Shown here one piece after another: positions 1 to 7,774 of a DNA stretch of 64,000 nt (the stretch's first letter is position 1; each line of letters opens with the position of its first letter). The stretch comes from Actinopolymorpha singaporensis (GTDB taxonomy: Bacteria; Actinomycetota; Actinomycetes; Propionibacteriales; Actinopolymorphaceae), in contig NZ_LT629732.1 in assembly GCF_900104745.1 (NCBI RefSeq), positions 5,877,981-5,941,980 of the forward strand, given 5' to 3'. The translations under genes and the position numbers were made by a program. The notes under the pieces were generated by a model, which saw only the letters and a program-made list of their open reading frames with translations, did not search any database and had not been told where the DNA came from.

Positions 1-144
1 GGTCAGTGCCACCAGGACCGCGGTGCCGTAGGCACCGAGGGCCGAGAACGCCTTCAGGTCGGCCTGGATGCCCGCCCCACCGGACGGGTCGCTGGTGGCG
101 ATGGTGAGCGCGACGGGCACACGCGTGGGAAGGTGACTGGTCAT
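1..144 (-). CDS. thiD: Hydroxymethylpyrimidine/phosphomethylpyrimidine kinase, N-terminal part (cut by window edge)
   Basis: Phosphorylates HMP and HMP-P in thiamine pyrimidine synthesis, in the cytoplasm. Only the first 48 codons are inside the window. They begin [19 protein letters not shown] and continue with the [13 protein letters not shown] segment that is diagnostic for the ThiD ribokinase-like fold (substrate-binding GAGIQAD). The ATG at 142-144 overlaps the thiE stop (ATGA), so it is translationally coupled as the third gene of thiM-thiE-thiD and shares the upstream TPP riboswitch. The fusion or single-domain state of the C-terminus cannot be seen. Confidence 0.93.
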   Translation of the reverse strand, partial: MTSHLPTRVPVALTIATSDPSGGAGIQADLKAFSALGAYGTAVLVALT

Positions 145-800
145 CGAACCTCCGTACGCAGGACTCGGGCGGCGGCCGCGGGGTCGGGCCGGCCGCAGAC
201 GGCGCTGACCACCGCGATCCCGGCCACACCGGTGGCGCGTACGGCGGCGGCGTTGTCCGGGCCGATACCGCCGATCGCGACGCTGGGCAGGCCACCCGCG
301 GCGGCGGTGGCGACGAGTTCGGCGAGGAAGGCCAGGCCGAGCGGGGACGCCGCGTCCGGCTTGGTCGCCTGGGGGAAGACCGGCCCCACTCCGAGGTAGT
401 TCACGGTCCCCCGCGGCAGGGCCAGCGCCCGGTCGAGCTGGCCGGAGGTGTGCGCGGACAGGCCGATCCACACGCGCGGCCCGAGCAGGTCGCGCGCGTG
501 CTCGGGCGGCAGGTCGGACTGACCGAGGTGCACGCCGTCGGCGCCGAGCGCGTGCGCGACGTCGGCACGGTCGTTGACGAACAGGGGTACGCCGGTGCCC
601 GCGAGCACCTCGCGGACCTGCGCACCCGTTCGGAGCAGGTCCCGGGTCGTGGCGCCCGGGTCGCGAAGCTGTACCGCGCTCACGCCGCCGGCCACCGCTT
701 CTCTCACCGTCGCGGCCACCCCGCGCGGCCCGCACAGTGCGGTGTCGGTGACGAGGTAGAGCGAGAGGTCGAGCGAGCGATCCGGGTTGTTCGGCCCCAT
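141..800 (-). CDS. thiE: Thiamine-phosphate synthase ThiE
   Basis: Joins HMP-PP and thiazole phosphate to give thiamine phosphate. The 219-residue protein is the normal length for this TIM barrel. Visible family motifs are LYLVTD at the N-terminus, [28 protein letters not shown] (pyrophosphate and Mg binding), [12 protein letters not shown] and the C-terminal [13 protein letters not shown]. The start at 798-800 (MGPNNPDRS) lies 2 bp after the thiM stop. The reading frame stays open much further upstream, but that part is a shadow of thiM. Confidence 0.95.
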   Translation of the reverse strand: MGPNNPDRSLDLSLYLVTDTALCGPRGVAATVREAVAGGVSAVQLRDPGATTRDLLRTGAQVREVLAGTGVPLFVNDRADVAHALGADGVHLGQSDLPPEHARDLLGPRVWIGLSAHTSGQLDRALALPRGTVNYLGVGPVFPQATKPDAASPLGLAFLAELVATAAAGGLPSVAIGGIGPDNAAAVRATGVAGIAVVSAVCGRPDPAAAARVLRTEVR

Positions 801-802
801 CG

Positions 803-1612
803 TCAAGCCAGCCTTGCGCCGGCGCGGATGCGGTCGGCGTCGGTGGCGTCCAGCTGGTCCAGCAGGGCGGTCGCGAACGACCCCGGCCGCGGTGCCCGCG
901 CGGCCGCCGCCTCCCCGGCGAGGGTGAGCAGGACGGTGGCCGCCGTCGCGGCCAGCAGGGCGTCCCCGGTCACCGCGAGACAGCCGGCGGTGAGCGCGCC
1001 GAGCACGCAGCCGACCCCGGTGACCCGGGTCATCAGCGGATGGCCGTTGGCGACGCGTACGGTGCGTTCGCCGTCGGTGATCAGGTCGACCGGTCCGCTC
1101 ACCGCCACTGACAGGGCGTACGTCCCGGCGAGCGACCTCGCGGCCGGCCAGGCCTGCTCCGGGTCGGCGGTGGACTCCACGCCGCGGCCGCCGGTGCCGC
1201 CGGTCAGGGCGAGCACCTCCGAGGCGTTCCCGCGTACGACCGCCGGCGGCGCGAGCGCCAGCAGGTCGCCGGCCAGGGCGGTACGCCAGGGCAGCGGACC
1301 GGCGGCCACGGGGTCGAGCACCCACGGACGCCCCGCCCGGGCCGCCGACGTCACCGACGCCCGCATGCCCTCGGCCGAGGCGTGGGTGACCGTACCGAGG
1401 TTGACCAGTACGGCACCGGCACCGGCAGCGAGGACGTGCGCGTCCTCGGGGGTGTCGGTCATCGCCGGGGACGCGCCCGCGGCGAGCAGGGCGTTGGCGG
1501 TGAAGTTGGCGACGACGAGATTGGTGAGGCAGTGCACCAGCGGCGCTTGATCGCGGAGGTCCTCGCGTACCCGCGCTACGGCGTCCGCGGTGACGGACGT
1601 GGTCGTGACCAT
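803..1612 (-). CDS. thiM: Hydroxyethylthiazole kinase ThiM
   Basis: Salvages 4-methyl-5-hydroxyethylthiazole by phosphorylation. The protein is 269 residues, as usual for the family. It has [23 protein letters not shown]-type N-terminal sequence with the expected ribokinase-fold motifs, [15 protein letters not shown] and the anion-hole and catalytic segment [10 protein letters not shown] near the C-terminus. The ATG at 1610-1612 is about 10 nt after the TPP riboswitch, whose terminal GAAGGGA can also serve as the ribosome-binding site. That suggests control at translation initiation. First gene of the operon: the salvage kinase precedes thiE and thiD. Confidence 0.95.
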   Translation of the reverse strand: MVTTTSVTADAVARVREDLRDQAPLVHCLTNLVVANFTANALLAAGASPAMTDTPEDAHVLAAGAGAVLVNLGTVTHASAEGMRASVTSAARAGRPWVLDPVAAGPLPWRTALAGDLLALAPPAVVRGNASEVLALTGGTGGRGVESTADPEQAWPAARSLAGTYALSVAVSGPVDLITDGERTVRVANGHPLMTRVTGVGCVLGALTAGCLAVTGDALLAATAATVLLTLAGEAAAARAPRPGSFATALLDQLDATDADRIRAGARLA

Positions 1613-1619
1613 CGTGCGA

Positions 1620-1695
1620 CAGTCCCTTCGCCAGCATGATCTGGATCAGGTTCGACGGGTGTGATCTCAGTCCCGGCGTCCGGGACACCCCGCGT
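1620..1695 (-). promoter_or_regulatory. TPP (THI-box) riboswitch
   Basis: Read on the minus strand, this shows the TPP aptamer core in order: GGGGTGTCC, then CTGAGATCACACCC, then GAACCTGATCCAGATCATGC, then TGGCGAAGGGA. These match the conserved CUGAGA pyrimidine-sensor and the GAACCUGAUC...GCGAAGGGA pyrophosphate-sensor segments. It ends about 8 nt before the thiM start and should repress thiM-thiE-thiD when TPP is plentiful. No clear intrinsic terminator follows it, so occlusion of the start region is the likelier output. Confidence 0.95.
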
Positions 1696-1729
1696 CACTG
1701 CGTCCGACCGTACCGGCTGAACGCGCACA

Positions 1730-1780
1730 ATGGCGAACGCCGGCCCGCGCGGTCAGCCCGCGTGGACCGGCGTTCGCCAT
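1730..1780 (-). terminator. Hairpin terminator after etfA
   Basis: Perfect 14-bp inverted repeat (ATGGCGAACGCCGG at 1730-1743 with CCGGCGTTCGCCAT at 1767-1780) directly downstream of etfA on the minus strand and upstream of the TPP riboswitch. It has no T-run, as is common in high-GC actinobacteria. It insulates the thi operon from etfBA read-through. Confidence 0.8.
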
Positions 1781-1807
1781 GAGGCCGGGACCGTGGAACC
1801 ACGTCGT

Positions 1808-2770
1808 TCAGCCCTTGCGGCGGTTGATCTCCTCGGTCGCCTGCGGCAGCACCGCGTGCAGGTCGCCGACGACGCCGAAGTCGGCCATCTCGAAGATCGG
1901 CGCCTCCGGGTCCTTGTTGACCACCGCGATCGTCCTCGAGGTCTGCATGCCTGCCCGGTGCTGGATCGCGCCGGAGATGCCGGCGGCGAGATACAGCTGC
2001 GGTGAGACGGTCTTGCCCGTCTGGCCGACCTGGTACGCGTGGGGGTACCAGCCGGCGTCCACCGCCGCGCGGGACGCGCCGACCGCGCCGCCGAGCGCGT
2101 CCGCGAGCCCCTCGACCACGGCGAAGTTGTCCGCGGAGCCGACGCCGCGGCCGCCGGAGACCACGATCGCCGCCTCGGTCAGCTCGGGACGTCCGGTCTG
2201 GGTGCGCGGCGAACGTTCCACCACGCGCGCGGCCCGTGCCCGGTCCGACACCGTGACGTCGGCCTTCTCCTCCACCGGTTGCGCGGGTGCGGGCTCCGGC
2301 GTCGCGGAGTTGGGCTTCACGGTGAGGATCGGTGTGCCGTGGGTGACCCTGGACCGGACGGTGTAGTTGCCGGCGAACACCGCCTGGGTGGCAACGACCG
2401 TGCCGTCGCCGGGTTCGACGTCCACCACGTCGGTGAGGACTCCGGAGCCGAGCTTGATCGCCAGCCGGCCGGCGATCTCCTTGCTCTCGGCTCCCGAGGT
2501 CAGCATGATCGCGGCCGGTGTGCTCCGGTCGGCGAGCTGGGCAAGCGCCTCGGCCTTCGGTGCGACGAGGTGCTCGGTCAGCTCCGGCTGCTCCAGCAGG
2601 TAGACCTTCTGGGCGCCGTAGGTCGCCAGGGCGTCCCTGGCCTGCTCGTACCCGGCACCGACGAACACCGCCGAGGGTTCGCCGAGGCGCCGCGCGATGG
2701 TCAGCAGCTCGGTGGTGGTCTTGCGTACGACTCCGTCGACGTGGTCGACGAGAACCAGGATCTCGCTCAT
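1808..2770 (-). CDS. etfA: Electron transfer flavoprotein alpha subunit
   Basis: FAD-binding subunit of the ETF heterodimer that takes electrons from acyl-CoA dehydrogenases and related enzymes. The 320-residue protein has an N-terminal ETF domain (MSEILVLVDH) and the C-terminal FAD domain with VVSGGRGVGSADNF, VGASRAAVDAGW, QVGQTGKTVSPQLY, GISGAIQH and AVNKDPEAPIFEMADFGVVGD. It follows etfB on the same strand after 92 bp. A strong hairpin ends the operon. Confidence 0.96.
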   Translation of the reverse strand: MSEILVLVDHVDGVVRKTTTELLTIARRLGEPSAVFVGAGYEQARDALATYGAQKVYLLEQPELTEHLVAPKAEALAQLADRSTPAAIMLTSGAESKEIAGRLAIKLGSGVLTDVVDVEPGDGTVVATQAVFAGNYTVRSRVTHGTPILTVKPNSATPEPAPAQPVEEKADVTVSDRARAARVVERSPRTQTGRPELTEAAIVVSGGRGVGSADNFAVVEGLADALGGAVGASRAAVDAGWYPHAYQVGQTGKTVSPQLYLAAGISGAIQHRAGMQTSRTIAVVNKDPEAPIFEMADFGVVGDLHAVLPQATEEINRRKG

Positions 2771-2862
2771 TTCGGCACGCTTCCTTGCAGTCGCCCGCGG
2801 TCGGTCGCCCGTACCCGGATCGGTGGTCGAAGGTCTTGGCAGCTCGCGGCTGGGTGCGGACG

Positions 2863-3654
2863 TCAGACGAACCGCTGCTCGGCCAGGAACGCGACGAGCC
2901 TCTGCCCGCCGTCGCCCTCGTCGGTGACGACCGTGCCCTTCTGCCGGGGCGGGCGCGCCTCGAACGAGTCGACCGCGGTCCACGCCGCGGCCAGGCCGAC
3001 CGAACCGGCGTCGACGCCGAGGTCGGCGAGGCTCCAGGTCTGCACCGGCTTCTTCTTCGCCGCCATGATTCCCTTGAACGACGGGTAGCGGGGCTCGTTG
3101 GCCTGGTCGGTGACCGAGACCACGGCCGGCAGTGCGGCCTCGACGGTCTCGGTGGCGGCCTCGCCGTCGCGACGGATCCGCACGGTGCCGTCGCCGACCT
3201 CGAGCTCGCTGGCGAAGGTGAGCTGTGGCAGGTCGAGACGCTCGGCCAGCATCGCCGGGACCACCGACATGCTGCCGTCGGTGGAGGCCATCCCGCACAG
3301 CACGAGGTCGACCGGCTGGTCGGTGCCCAGCTTGCGGATCGCCTCGGCCAGCACCAGCGACGTGCCCACCGAGTCCGAGCCGTGGATGGCGTCGTCGAGT
3401 ACGTGCACCGCCTTGCCCGCGCCCATCTGCAGGCTCTTCTTCAGCGCGTCGGCGGCGTCGGCGGGACCGACGGTGAGGACGGTCACCTCGGCGTCGCCGG
3501 CCTCGGCGAGCTTGAGGGCGGCCTCGACCGCGTACTCGTCCAGCTCCGACAACAGGCCGGGCACACCGGACCGGTCGACGGTGCGGTCGCCGGGGTCGAA
3601 GCCGCGTTCCGCGGTCGCGTCCGGGACGTACTTCACACACACCACGATGTTCAT
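2863..3654 (-). CDS. etfB: Electron transfer flavoprotein beta subunit
   Basis: AMP-binding partner of EtfA. The 263-residue protein starts MNIVVCVKYVPD. The typical Etf-beta signature region is present: TDQANEPRYPSFKGIMAAKKKP near residue 190-210, and SVGTSLVLAEAI with CGMASTDGSMSVVPAMLAERL in the middle. The reading frame is open further upstream, but ATG 3652-3654 matches the conserved family start. etfB precedes etfA, the usual order. The gene order etfA-etfB near an Rv3030-type methyltransferase recalls the Mycobacterium arrangement. Confidence 0.95.
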   Translation of the reverse strand: MNIVVCVKYVPDATAERGFDPGDRTVDRSGVPGLLSELDEYAVEAALKLAEAGDAEVTVLTVGPADAADALKKSLQMGAGKAVHVLDDAIHGSDSVGTSLVLAEAIRKLGTDQPVDLVLCGMASTDGSMSVVPAMLAERLDLPQLTFASELEVGDGTVRIRRDGEAATETVEAALPAVVSVTDQANEPRYPSFKGIMAAKKKPVQTWSLADLGVDAGSVGLAAAWTAVDSFEARPPRQKGTVVTDEGDGGQRLVAFLAEQRFV

Positions 3655-3795
3655 GCTCGCGTCCGGCTCCTCACTCGCGTCCTTGGCGGCCGTGTCGGTC
3701 CGACCCGGCGTCCTCGACGGCCCCACTGGGCCAGAGGGTTCACCGACCCGGGGTTCCGCCCCCAACCGTAGACAAGACCTACCCGACAGGCGCGA

Positions 3796-3825
3796 GGTTA
3801 CCCGCGAGTAGCTTCGCGGGCAACC
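3796..3825. repeat. Interrupted inverted repeat upstream of etfB
   Basis: GGTT-A-CCCGCGA, six bases, TCGCGGG-C-AACC: 11 paired positions with one mismatch, about 140 bp upstream of the etfB start. It could be an operator in the etfB promoter region or a second hairpin behind the 3942-4802 gene. I cannot tell which. Confidence 0.45.
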
Positions 3826-3871
3826 ACCGGGTTTGGAGGGGCCGGTCAGGGATCCCGGGCAGCCGAGGGTG

Positions 3872-3907
3872 CGGCCTGGGGGAGTCCGGGCGGACTCCCC
3901 CAGGCCG
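3872..3907 (-). terminator. Perfect 16-bp hairpin terminator
   Basis: CGGCCTGGGGGAGTCC (3872-3887), a four-base loop, then its exact complement (3892-3907). It sits 35 bp past the stop of the sugar isomerase-like gene and before the etfB promoter region, so it most likely terminates that transcript. It has no T-tract. Confidence 0.8.
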
Positions 3908-3941
3908 GCGGCTGCGTCCCGGGCCGTCCTCCCGGGCGGTC

Positions 3942-4802
3942 CTACAGAACGGCGTTCAGCGACTCGGCGGTCTTGGCCACCGCGTCGCGGGGGTCCATGG
4001 CCCGCAGCTCGGCGTTGAACGGCTCGACCTTGACCGGCCCGACGTACCCGATCTTGCGCAGGGCGCCCACGAAGCCGGCCACGTCGATCACGCCGGTGGC
4101 GCCGGGCAGCATGCGCTGGCCGTCCTGCTGCTGGTCGCGCTCGAGGCCGGTGGGCGCGTCGTTGAGGTCGACGGCCACCACCTCCTCCGCCGACAGCTCG
4201 GCGATGTCGGCCGCGGACTCACCGGAGGTGTACCAGTGGAAGGTGTCCAGGATGAGCCCGACGTTGGGGCTGCCCACCGCGTCGATGAGCTCCCGCGCCT
4301 CGGCCAGGGTGTGCACGAACGGATACAGCTCGGTGCTCCAGAACGACTTCGGCCCGACGTACTCCAGCCCGAACCGCACGCCCGCGCCGGCCAGGATCTC
4401 GTCCACGAGGGCGATCCGTTCGGCGTGCCGGCGGAAGTTGCGCCGGTAGGTCAGCGAGTTGCTCATCGGCCGGATCCAGGTACCGACCCGGTCGATGCCG
4501 TACGACGCCAGCCGGGCGGCGTGGTCGTTCAGCGCGGCCAGCTGGGAGGCGAACGTCGCCGCGTCGGCGTTCAGGTCGACCGGCAGGCCGGCGTTCCCCC
4601 ACTTCACGCCGTGCTCGGCCAGGCGCGAGCGCAGCGCCTCGACCTGCTCGGCGGACTGCGAGGTGAGGTAGCCGACGTCCGGCTCGACCGCGCCGAAGCC
4701 GAACTCGATCGCGAGGTCGACGGCGGCCTCGAAGCCCGGCCTGATCCCGAGCGCGCCGCAGCTGAGGTTGGTGTAGAAACCGTCGGTGGTCTGGTCTGCC
4801 AT
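3942..4802 (-). CDS. Sugar phosphate isomerase/epimerase (xylose isomerase-like TIM barrel)
   Basis: A 286-residue AP-endonuclease-2/xylose isomerase-like barrel. Metal-ligand type motifs include RFGLEYVGPKSFWS (Glu), GLILDTFHWYTSGES (Asp, His), VVAVDLNDAP (Asp) and PVKVEPFN (Glu), which together form the usual divalent-metal site of this superfamily. The start ATG at 4800-4802 (MADQTTDGFYTNLSC) has no strong Shine-Dalgarno. The frame continues upstream to 4943 without support. Substrate unknown: inositol or keto-sugar isomerases share this fold. It stands alone between etfB and a divergently placed methyltransferase and ends in a perfect hairpin. Confidence 0.8.
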   Translation of the reverse strand: MADQTTDGFYTNLSCGALGIRPGFEAAVDLAIEFGFGAVEPDVGYLTSQSAEQVEALRSRLAEHGVKWGNAGLPVDLNADAATFASQLAALNDHAARLASYGIDRVGTWIRPMSNSLTYRRNFRRHAERIALVDEILAGAGVRFGLEYVGPKSFWSTELYPFVHTLAEARELIDAVGSPNVGLILDTFHWYTSGESAADIAELSAEEVVAVDLNDAPTGLERDQQQDGQRMLPGATGVIDVAGFVGALRKIGYVGPVKVEPFNAELRAMDPRDAVAKTAESLNAVL

Positions 4803-5006
4803 GAGTTCCGGCTCTCCGTCTTGTCCCGGGGTACACGTTCGCCGTCCAGTCTGCTGGAGGACACCCCACAACCGGGAGCCGCGGGCTGCGCACACGGGGC
4901 CGAAACAGGACCCGGGACCGGCACCGGCCGCCCCGCGGCGCAAGTAGCCTGACCGTCACCCGGGCACCGACTCTGGACAAGCGCCCGGACAAGCGGAGGA
5001 GCCAAC

Positions 5007-5774
5007 GTGCCGGACCTGCCCCTCACCGGTGAGCGCACCATGCCCGGTATCTGGCACGAGACCTACTGGTTCGCCCGGCACGTGGTCGGCTACGACTGGG
5101 CGGCCGGACTGCTGGCCGCCGAGCTGGCGGGGCCGACTCGCACCGCGCCGCCGCCGCGCGTGCTGGACGCCGGGTGCGGCGAGGGGTACGGCGCGCAGAG
5201 TCTGTACGACTCGCTGGGCGCCGAGGCGACCGTGGTGGGCGTCGACTACGACGCGGCAGCCGCGGCGCATGCCGCCGCGACGTACCCCGGCGTGCGGGTC
5301 GTCCGCGGCAACCTCGTCCAGCTGCCGTTCGCCGACCGCGCCTTCGGCGCCGTGGTCAGTCTGCAGACGATCGAGCACCTGTGGAACCAGCCGGCGTTCG
5401 TCGCCGAGTGCGCCCGGGTCACCGAGCCCGGCGGCCTGCTGGCCTGGTCCACCCCGAACCACCTGACGTTCCCGCCCGGCAACATCTGCCACGCCCGCGA
5501 GCTCACCGCTCCCGAACTCCGCGCGCTGGTCGAACGGTTCGGCCCGGATCTCGAGCTCGTCACGATGACCGGGCTGCGGCACGGGCCGCGCATCGAGGCC
5601 TGGGAACGCCGGCACGGCGACCTGGTGAAGGCGCAACTGGCCCACGGGCCGGCCGCCTGGTCAGCGGAGCTGGCGACGTTCGTCACGTCCCTCACGGCGG
5701 CCGACTTCGTGCTGTCCGAGGACGACCTGGACAGCAGCCTCGACCTGCTCGTGCACGTACGGGTGCGCGGCTGA
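5007..5774 (+). CDS. SAM-dependent methyltransferase, Rv3030-like
   Basis: A 255-residue class I methyltransferase with motif I VLDAGCGEGYGA (about residues 52-63), acidic loop VGVDYD, motif IV VSLQTIEHLW and ARVTEPGGLLAWSTPN. Its N-terminal LTGERTMP...YWF..H and C-terminal DFV...DDLDSSLDLLVHVRVR follow what I remember of Mycobacterium tuberculosis Rv3030. That gene also lies beside etfBA and belongs to the methylglucose lipopolysaccharide region. The GTG start at 5007 is preceded by GGAGGAG. Here the partner glycosyltransferase and GH57 genes of that region are absent, so the substrate is an inference. Confidence 0.82.
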   Translation: MPDLPLTGERTMPGIWHETYWFARHVVGYDWAAGLLAAELAGPTRTAPPPRVLDAGCGEGYGAQSLYDSLGAEATVVGVDYDAAAAAHAAATYPGVRVVRGNLVQLPFADRAFGAVVSLQTIEHLWNQPAFVAECARVTEPGGLLAWSTPNHLTFPPGNICHARELTAPELRALVERFGPDLELVTMTGLRHGPRIEAWERRHGDLVKAQLAHGPAAWSAELATFVTSLTAADFVLSEDDLDSSLDLLVHVRVRG

Positions 5775-5831
5775 GCACACCCTTGGGCAGGCCGAGGCCG
5801 ACTGTCTTGTCAGACGCGGCGCTGTCGCTTC

Positions 5832-7037
5832 TCAGACCTGTTCGCCGACCACCACGGCCTCGGCCGGCACCTCGTGCGGGTTCGGCTCGCGGCCGGCGTA
5901 CATCAGAGCCACCGCGCCGGCGCACAGCACGGCCGCCACGACGAACGGCGCCCGCTGGGAGCCACCCCACTCGGCGAGGTGGCCGACCAGGATGGCGGCA
6001 GCCGCGCCACCCATCCAGCGCAGGAAGTTGTAGCCCGCGCTGGCGATCGGGCGGGGCGCCTGGGAGACCGACATCGCCATCCCGGTGAGGAAGGTGTTCA
6101 GGCAGCCGGACGCGATACCGGATGCGATGGTCGCCACCACGACGACCGGCACCGAACCCCAGACGAACACCAGCATCAGCAGGCCGTACATCGCCAGCGC
6201 CAGCATGGTCGCGTTGCGCTCGCCGATCTTCGCGGCCAGGCGCGGGCCGACGACGACGCCGCAGACCGCGACCATCAGGCCCCAGCCGAAGAAGATCCCG
6301 CCGACCGCGAACGCGCCGTACCCCAGAACGAACGGAGTCCAGGCCAGCACGGTGAAGAAGGCGTACGTGTAGAGCAGCGCCGACAGCGCCACCAGCAACA
6401 GCCGGCGGTCACGCAACGCCCTGAACGGCGCGCTCACCGAGACCCGCCGCGTGCTCGGCTGGTCCCGGACCAGCATCGTCGCGGTGAGCACCAGGGCGAC
6501 CAGCATCAGCACGGACGTACCGACGAACGGGCCGCGCCAGGAGATACTGCCCAGCAGGGCGCCGACCAGCGGCCCGGCGGAGATGCCGAGGCCGAGAGCC
6601 GCCTCGTAGAGCAGGATCGCCGCGGTCTGCCCGCCGGAGGCCGCGGCCACGATGGTGGACAGCGCGGTCGCGATGAACAACGCGTTCCCGAGCCCCCAGA
6701 AGGCCCGGAGGGCGACGAGCTGGCCGATCGAACCGGCCAGGGCACACGTGCCGGCGAACACCACTATGAGCGCGAGCCCGGCGACCATGGTGCGCTTGCC
6801 TCCGTACTTCGCCGCGAGGACGCCGGTGAAGAGCATCGCGAGGACCTGCACCACGAGGTACGACGCGAACAGCAGGGTGACCTGGCTCGGAGTGGCGTTC
6901 AGGCCCTTCGCGATGGAGAGCAGAATCGGGTCGACGAGCCCGATTCCCATGAACGCGATGACCGCCGCGAACGCGACCACCCACACCGAACGCGGCTGGC
7001 CGCGGACGGCATCGAGCAACTTCACCTGATGGGACAC
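5832..7037 (-). CDS. MFS transporter, drug:H+ antiporter-like
   Basis: A 401-residue protein with about 12 hydrophobic segments. The N-terminal half carries GIGLVDPILLSIAKGLNA and the loop motif AAKYGGKRTMV (motif A type), then GPLVGALLG (motif C-like), typical of drug-efflux MFS members. The start MSHQVKLLDAV is at 7035-7037. The neighbouring MarR gene starts beyond it on the same strand and ends 44 bp upstream, so the two probably form a regulator-exporter operon driven from the palindromic operator at 7607-7637. Substrate unknown. Confidence 0.85.
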   Translation of the reverse strand: MSHQVKLLDAVRGQPRSVWVVAFAAVIAFMGIGLVDPILLSIAKGLNATPSQVTLLFASYLVVQVLAMLFTGVLAAKYGGKRTMVAGLALIVVFAGTCALAGSIGQLVALRAFWGLGNALFIATALSTIVAAASGGQTAAILLYEAALGLGISAGPLVGALLGSISWRGPFVGTSVLMLVALVLTATMLVRDQPSTRRVSVSAPFRALRDRRLLLVALSALLYTYAFFTVLAWTPFVLGYGAFAVGGIFFGWGLMVAVCGVVVGPRLAAKIGERNATMLALAMYGLLMLVFVWGSVPVVVVATIASGIASGCLNTFLTGMAMSVSQAPRPIASAGYNFLRWMGGAAAAILVGHLAEWGGSQRAPFVVAAVLCAGAVALMYAGREPNPHEVPAEAVVVGEQV

Positions 7038-7080
7038 GGGCGCGAACCTTCCTTCGCTGGAACGGATGCCGGAGTACGTC

Positions 7081-7605
7081 TCACTGGTCGGCGGCGACCG
7101 GGTCGGCGGCGACCGGGTCGGCGACCAGCCGGGCCAGCGCGGGCAGCGCGGACTCGACGGCCTGCCGGTCGCCGGGACCGAGCCGGGTCAGCCGCTCGCG
7201 GAGGAACTCCTCGCGCGCCACGACCACCCGGGCGAGGTCGGTGCGGGCCTTGTCGGTCGCGGACACGACCACCATCCGCCGGTCGTGTTCGGCCGGTCGG
7301 CGGCGCACGTAGCCCGCGCGTTCGAGCCGGCTCACGACGTTGGTCATCGAGGGCTGGCGGACACCTTCTCGGGCGGCGAGGACGCTCATCGTCTGGGGAC
7401 CGTCGTGGACCAGGACGCTGAGGACCGAACCCTGGGTCAGCGTGACGCCGAGGTCCGGCGAGTGCCGGCGGACGACGTCGTACAGGCGGTACACCAGGGG
7501 GCGAAGCTCCCGGGCGAGCGGCCCGACGCCGACGGCACCGACGGCACCGGCGGCGGGGTGGGATCCGGAGGAAGCTTCGGAGCGGGATTCGTACTGTCCG
7601 GCCAT
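7081..7605 (-). CDS. MarR-family transcriptional regulator
   Basis: A 174-residue winged helix-turn-helix protein. The recognition region LAAREGVRQPSMTNVVSRLERAG followed by the wing YVRRRPAEHDRRMVVVSAT is classic MarR. The C-terminus ends in a short duplicated ADPVA segment from a 15-bp tandem repeat (about 7089-7125), which looks like recent slippage. It heads a two-gene operon with the MFS gene downstream. A double palindrome lies immediately upstream of its ATG (7603-7605), so autoregulation is likely. The ligand is unknown. Confidence 0.9.
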   Translation of the reverse strand: MAGQYESRSEASSGSHPAAGAVGAVGVGPLARELRPLVYRLYDVVRRHSPDLGVTLTQGSVLSVLVHDGPQTMSVLAAREGVRQPSMTNVVSRLERAGYVRRRPAEHDRRMVVVSATDKARTDLARVVVAREEFLRERLTRLGPGDRQAVESALPALARLVADPVAADPVAADQ

Positions 7606-7606
7606 T

Positions 7607-7637
7607 GCTTAGCCAGGCTAACTTAGCCTTGCTAAGT
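7607..7637. promoter_or_regulatory. Double palindromic MarR operator
   Basis: The sequence reads TTAGCC.AGGCTAA then TTAGCC.TTGCTAA, two overlapping TTAGC-N-GCTAA palindromes in a row, within 2-32 bp upstream of the marR ATG. The AT-richness contrasts sharply with the surrounding GC-rich DNA. It is a natural autoregulatory MarR-dimer site. Confidence 0.75.
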
Positions 7638-7698
7638 AATCAAACCGGGGGTGCCCCGGCGGGCGGGCCCGCGGCGGACGGCCCCATGCAGACACGAC

Positions 7699-7734
7699 GC
7701 TGCCCCAGGTCCGCCGAGGCGGTCCTGGGGCAGC
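7699..7734 (-). terminator. Hairpin terminator after the M23 peptidase gene
   Basis: GCTGCCCCAGG (7699-7709) pairs with CCTGGGGCAGC (7724-7734), and the stem continues inward as CCGCC/GGCGG after one mismatch. It lies 40 bp past the stop of the minus-strand peptidase gene. Confidence 0.75.
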
Positions 7735-7774
7735 ACGCGGGTGTCGCTGTGGACGGTTCCGGTCGAACCGTCGC

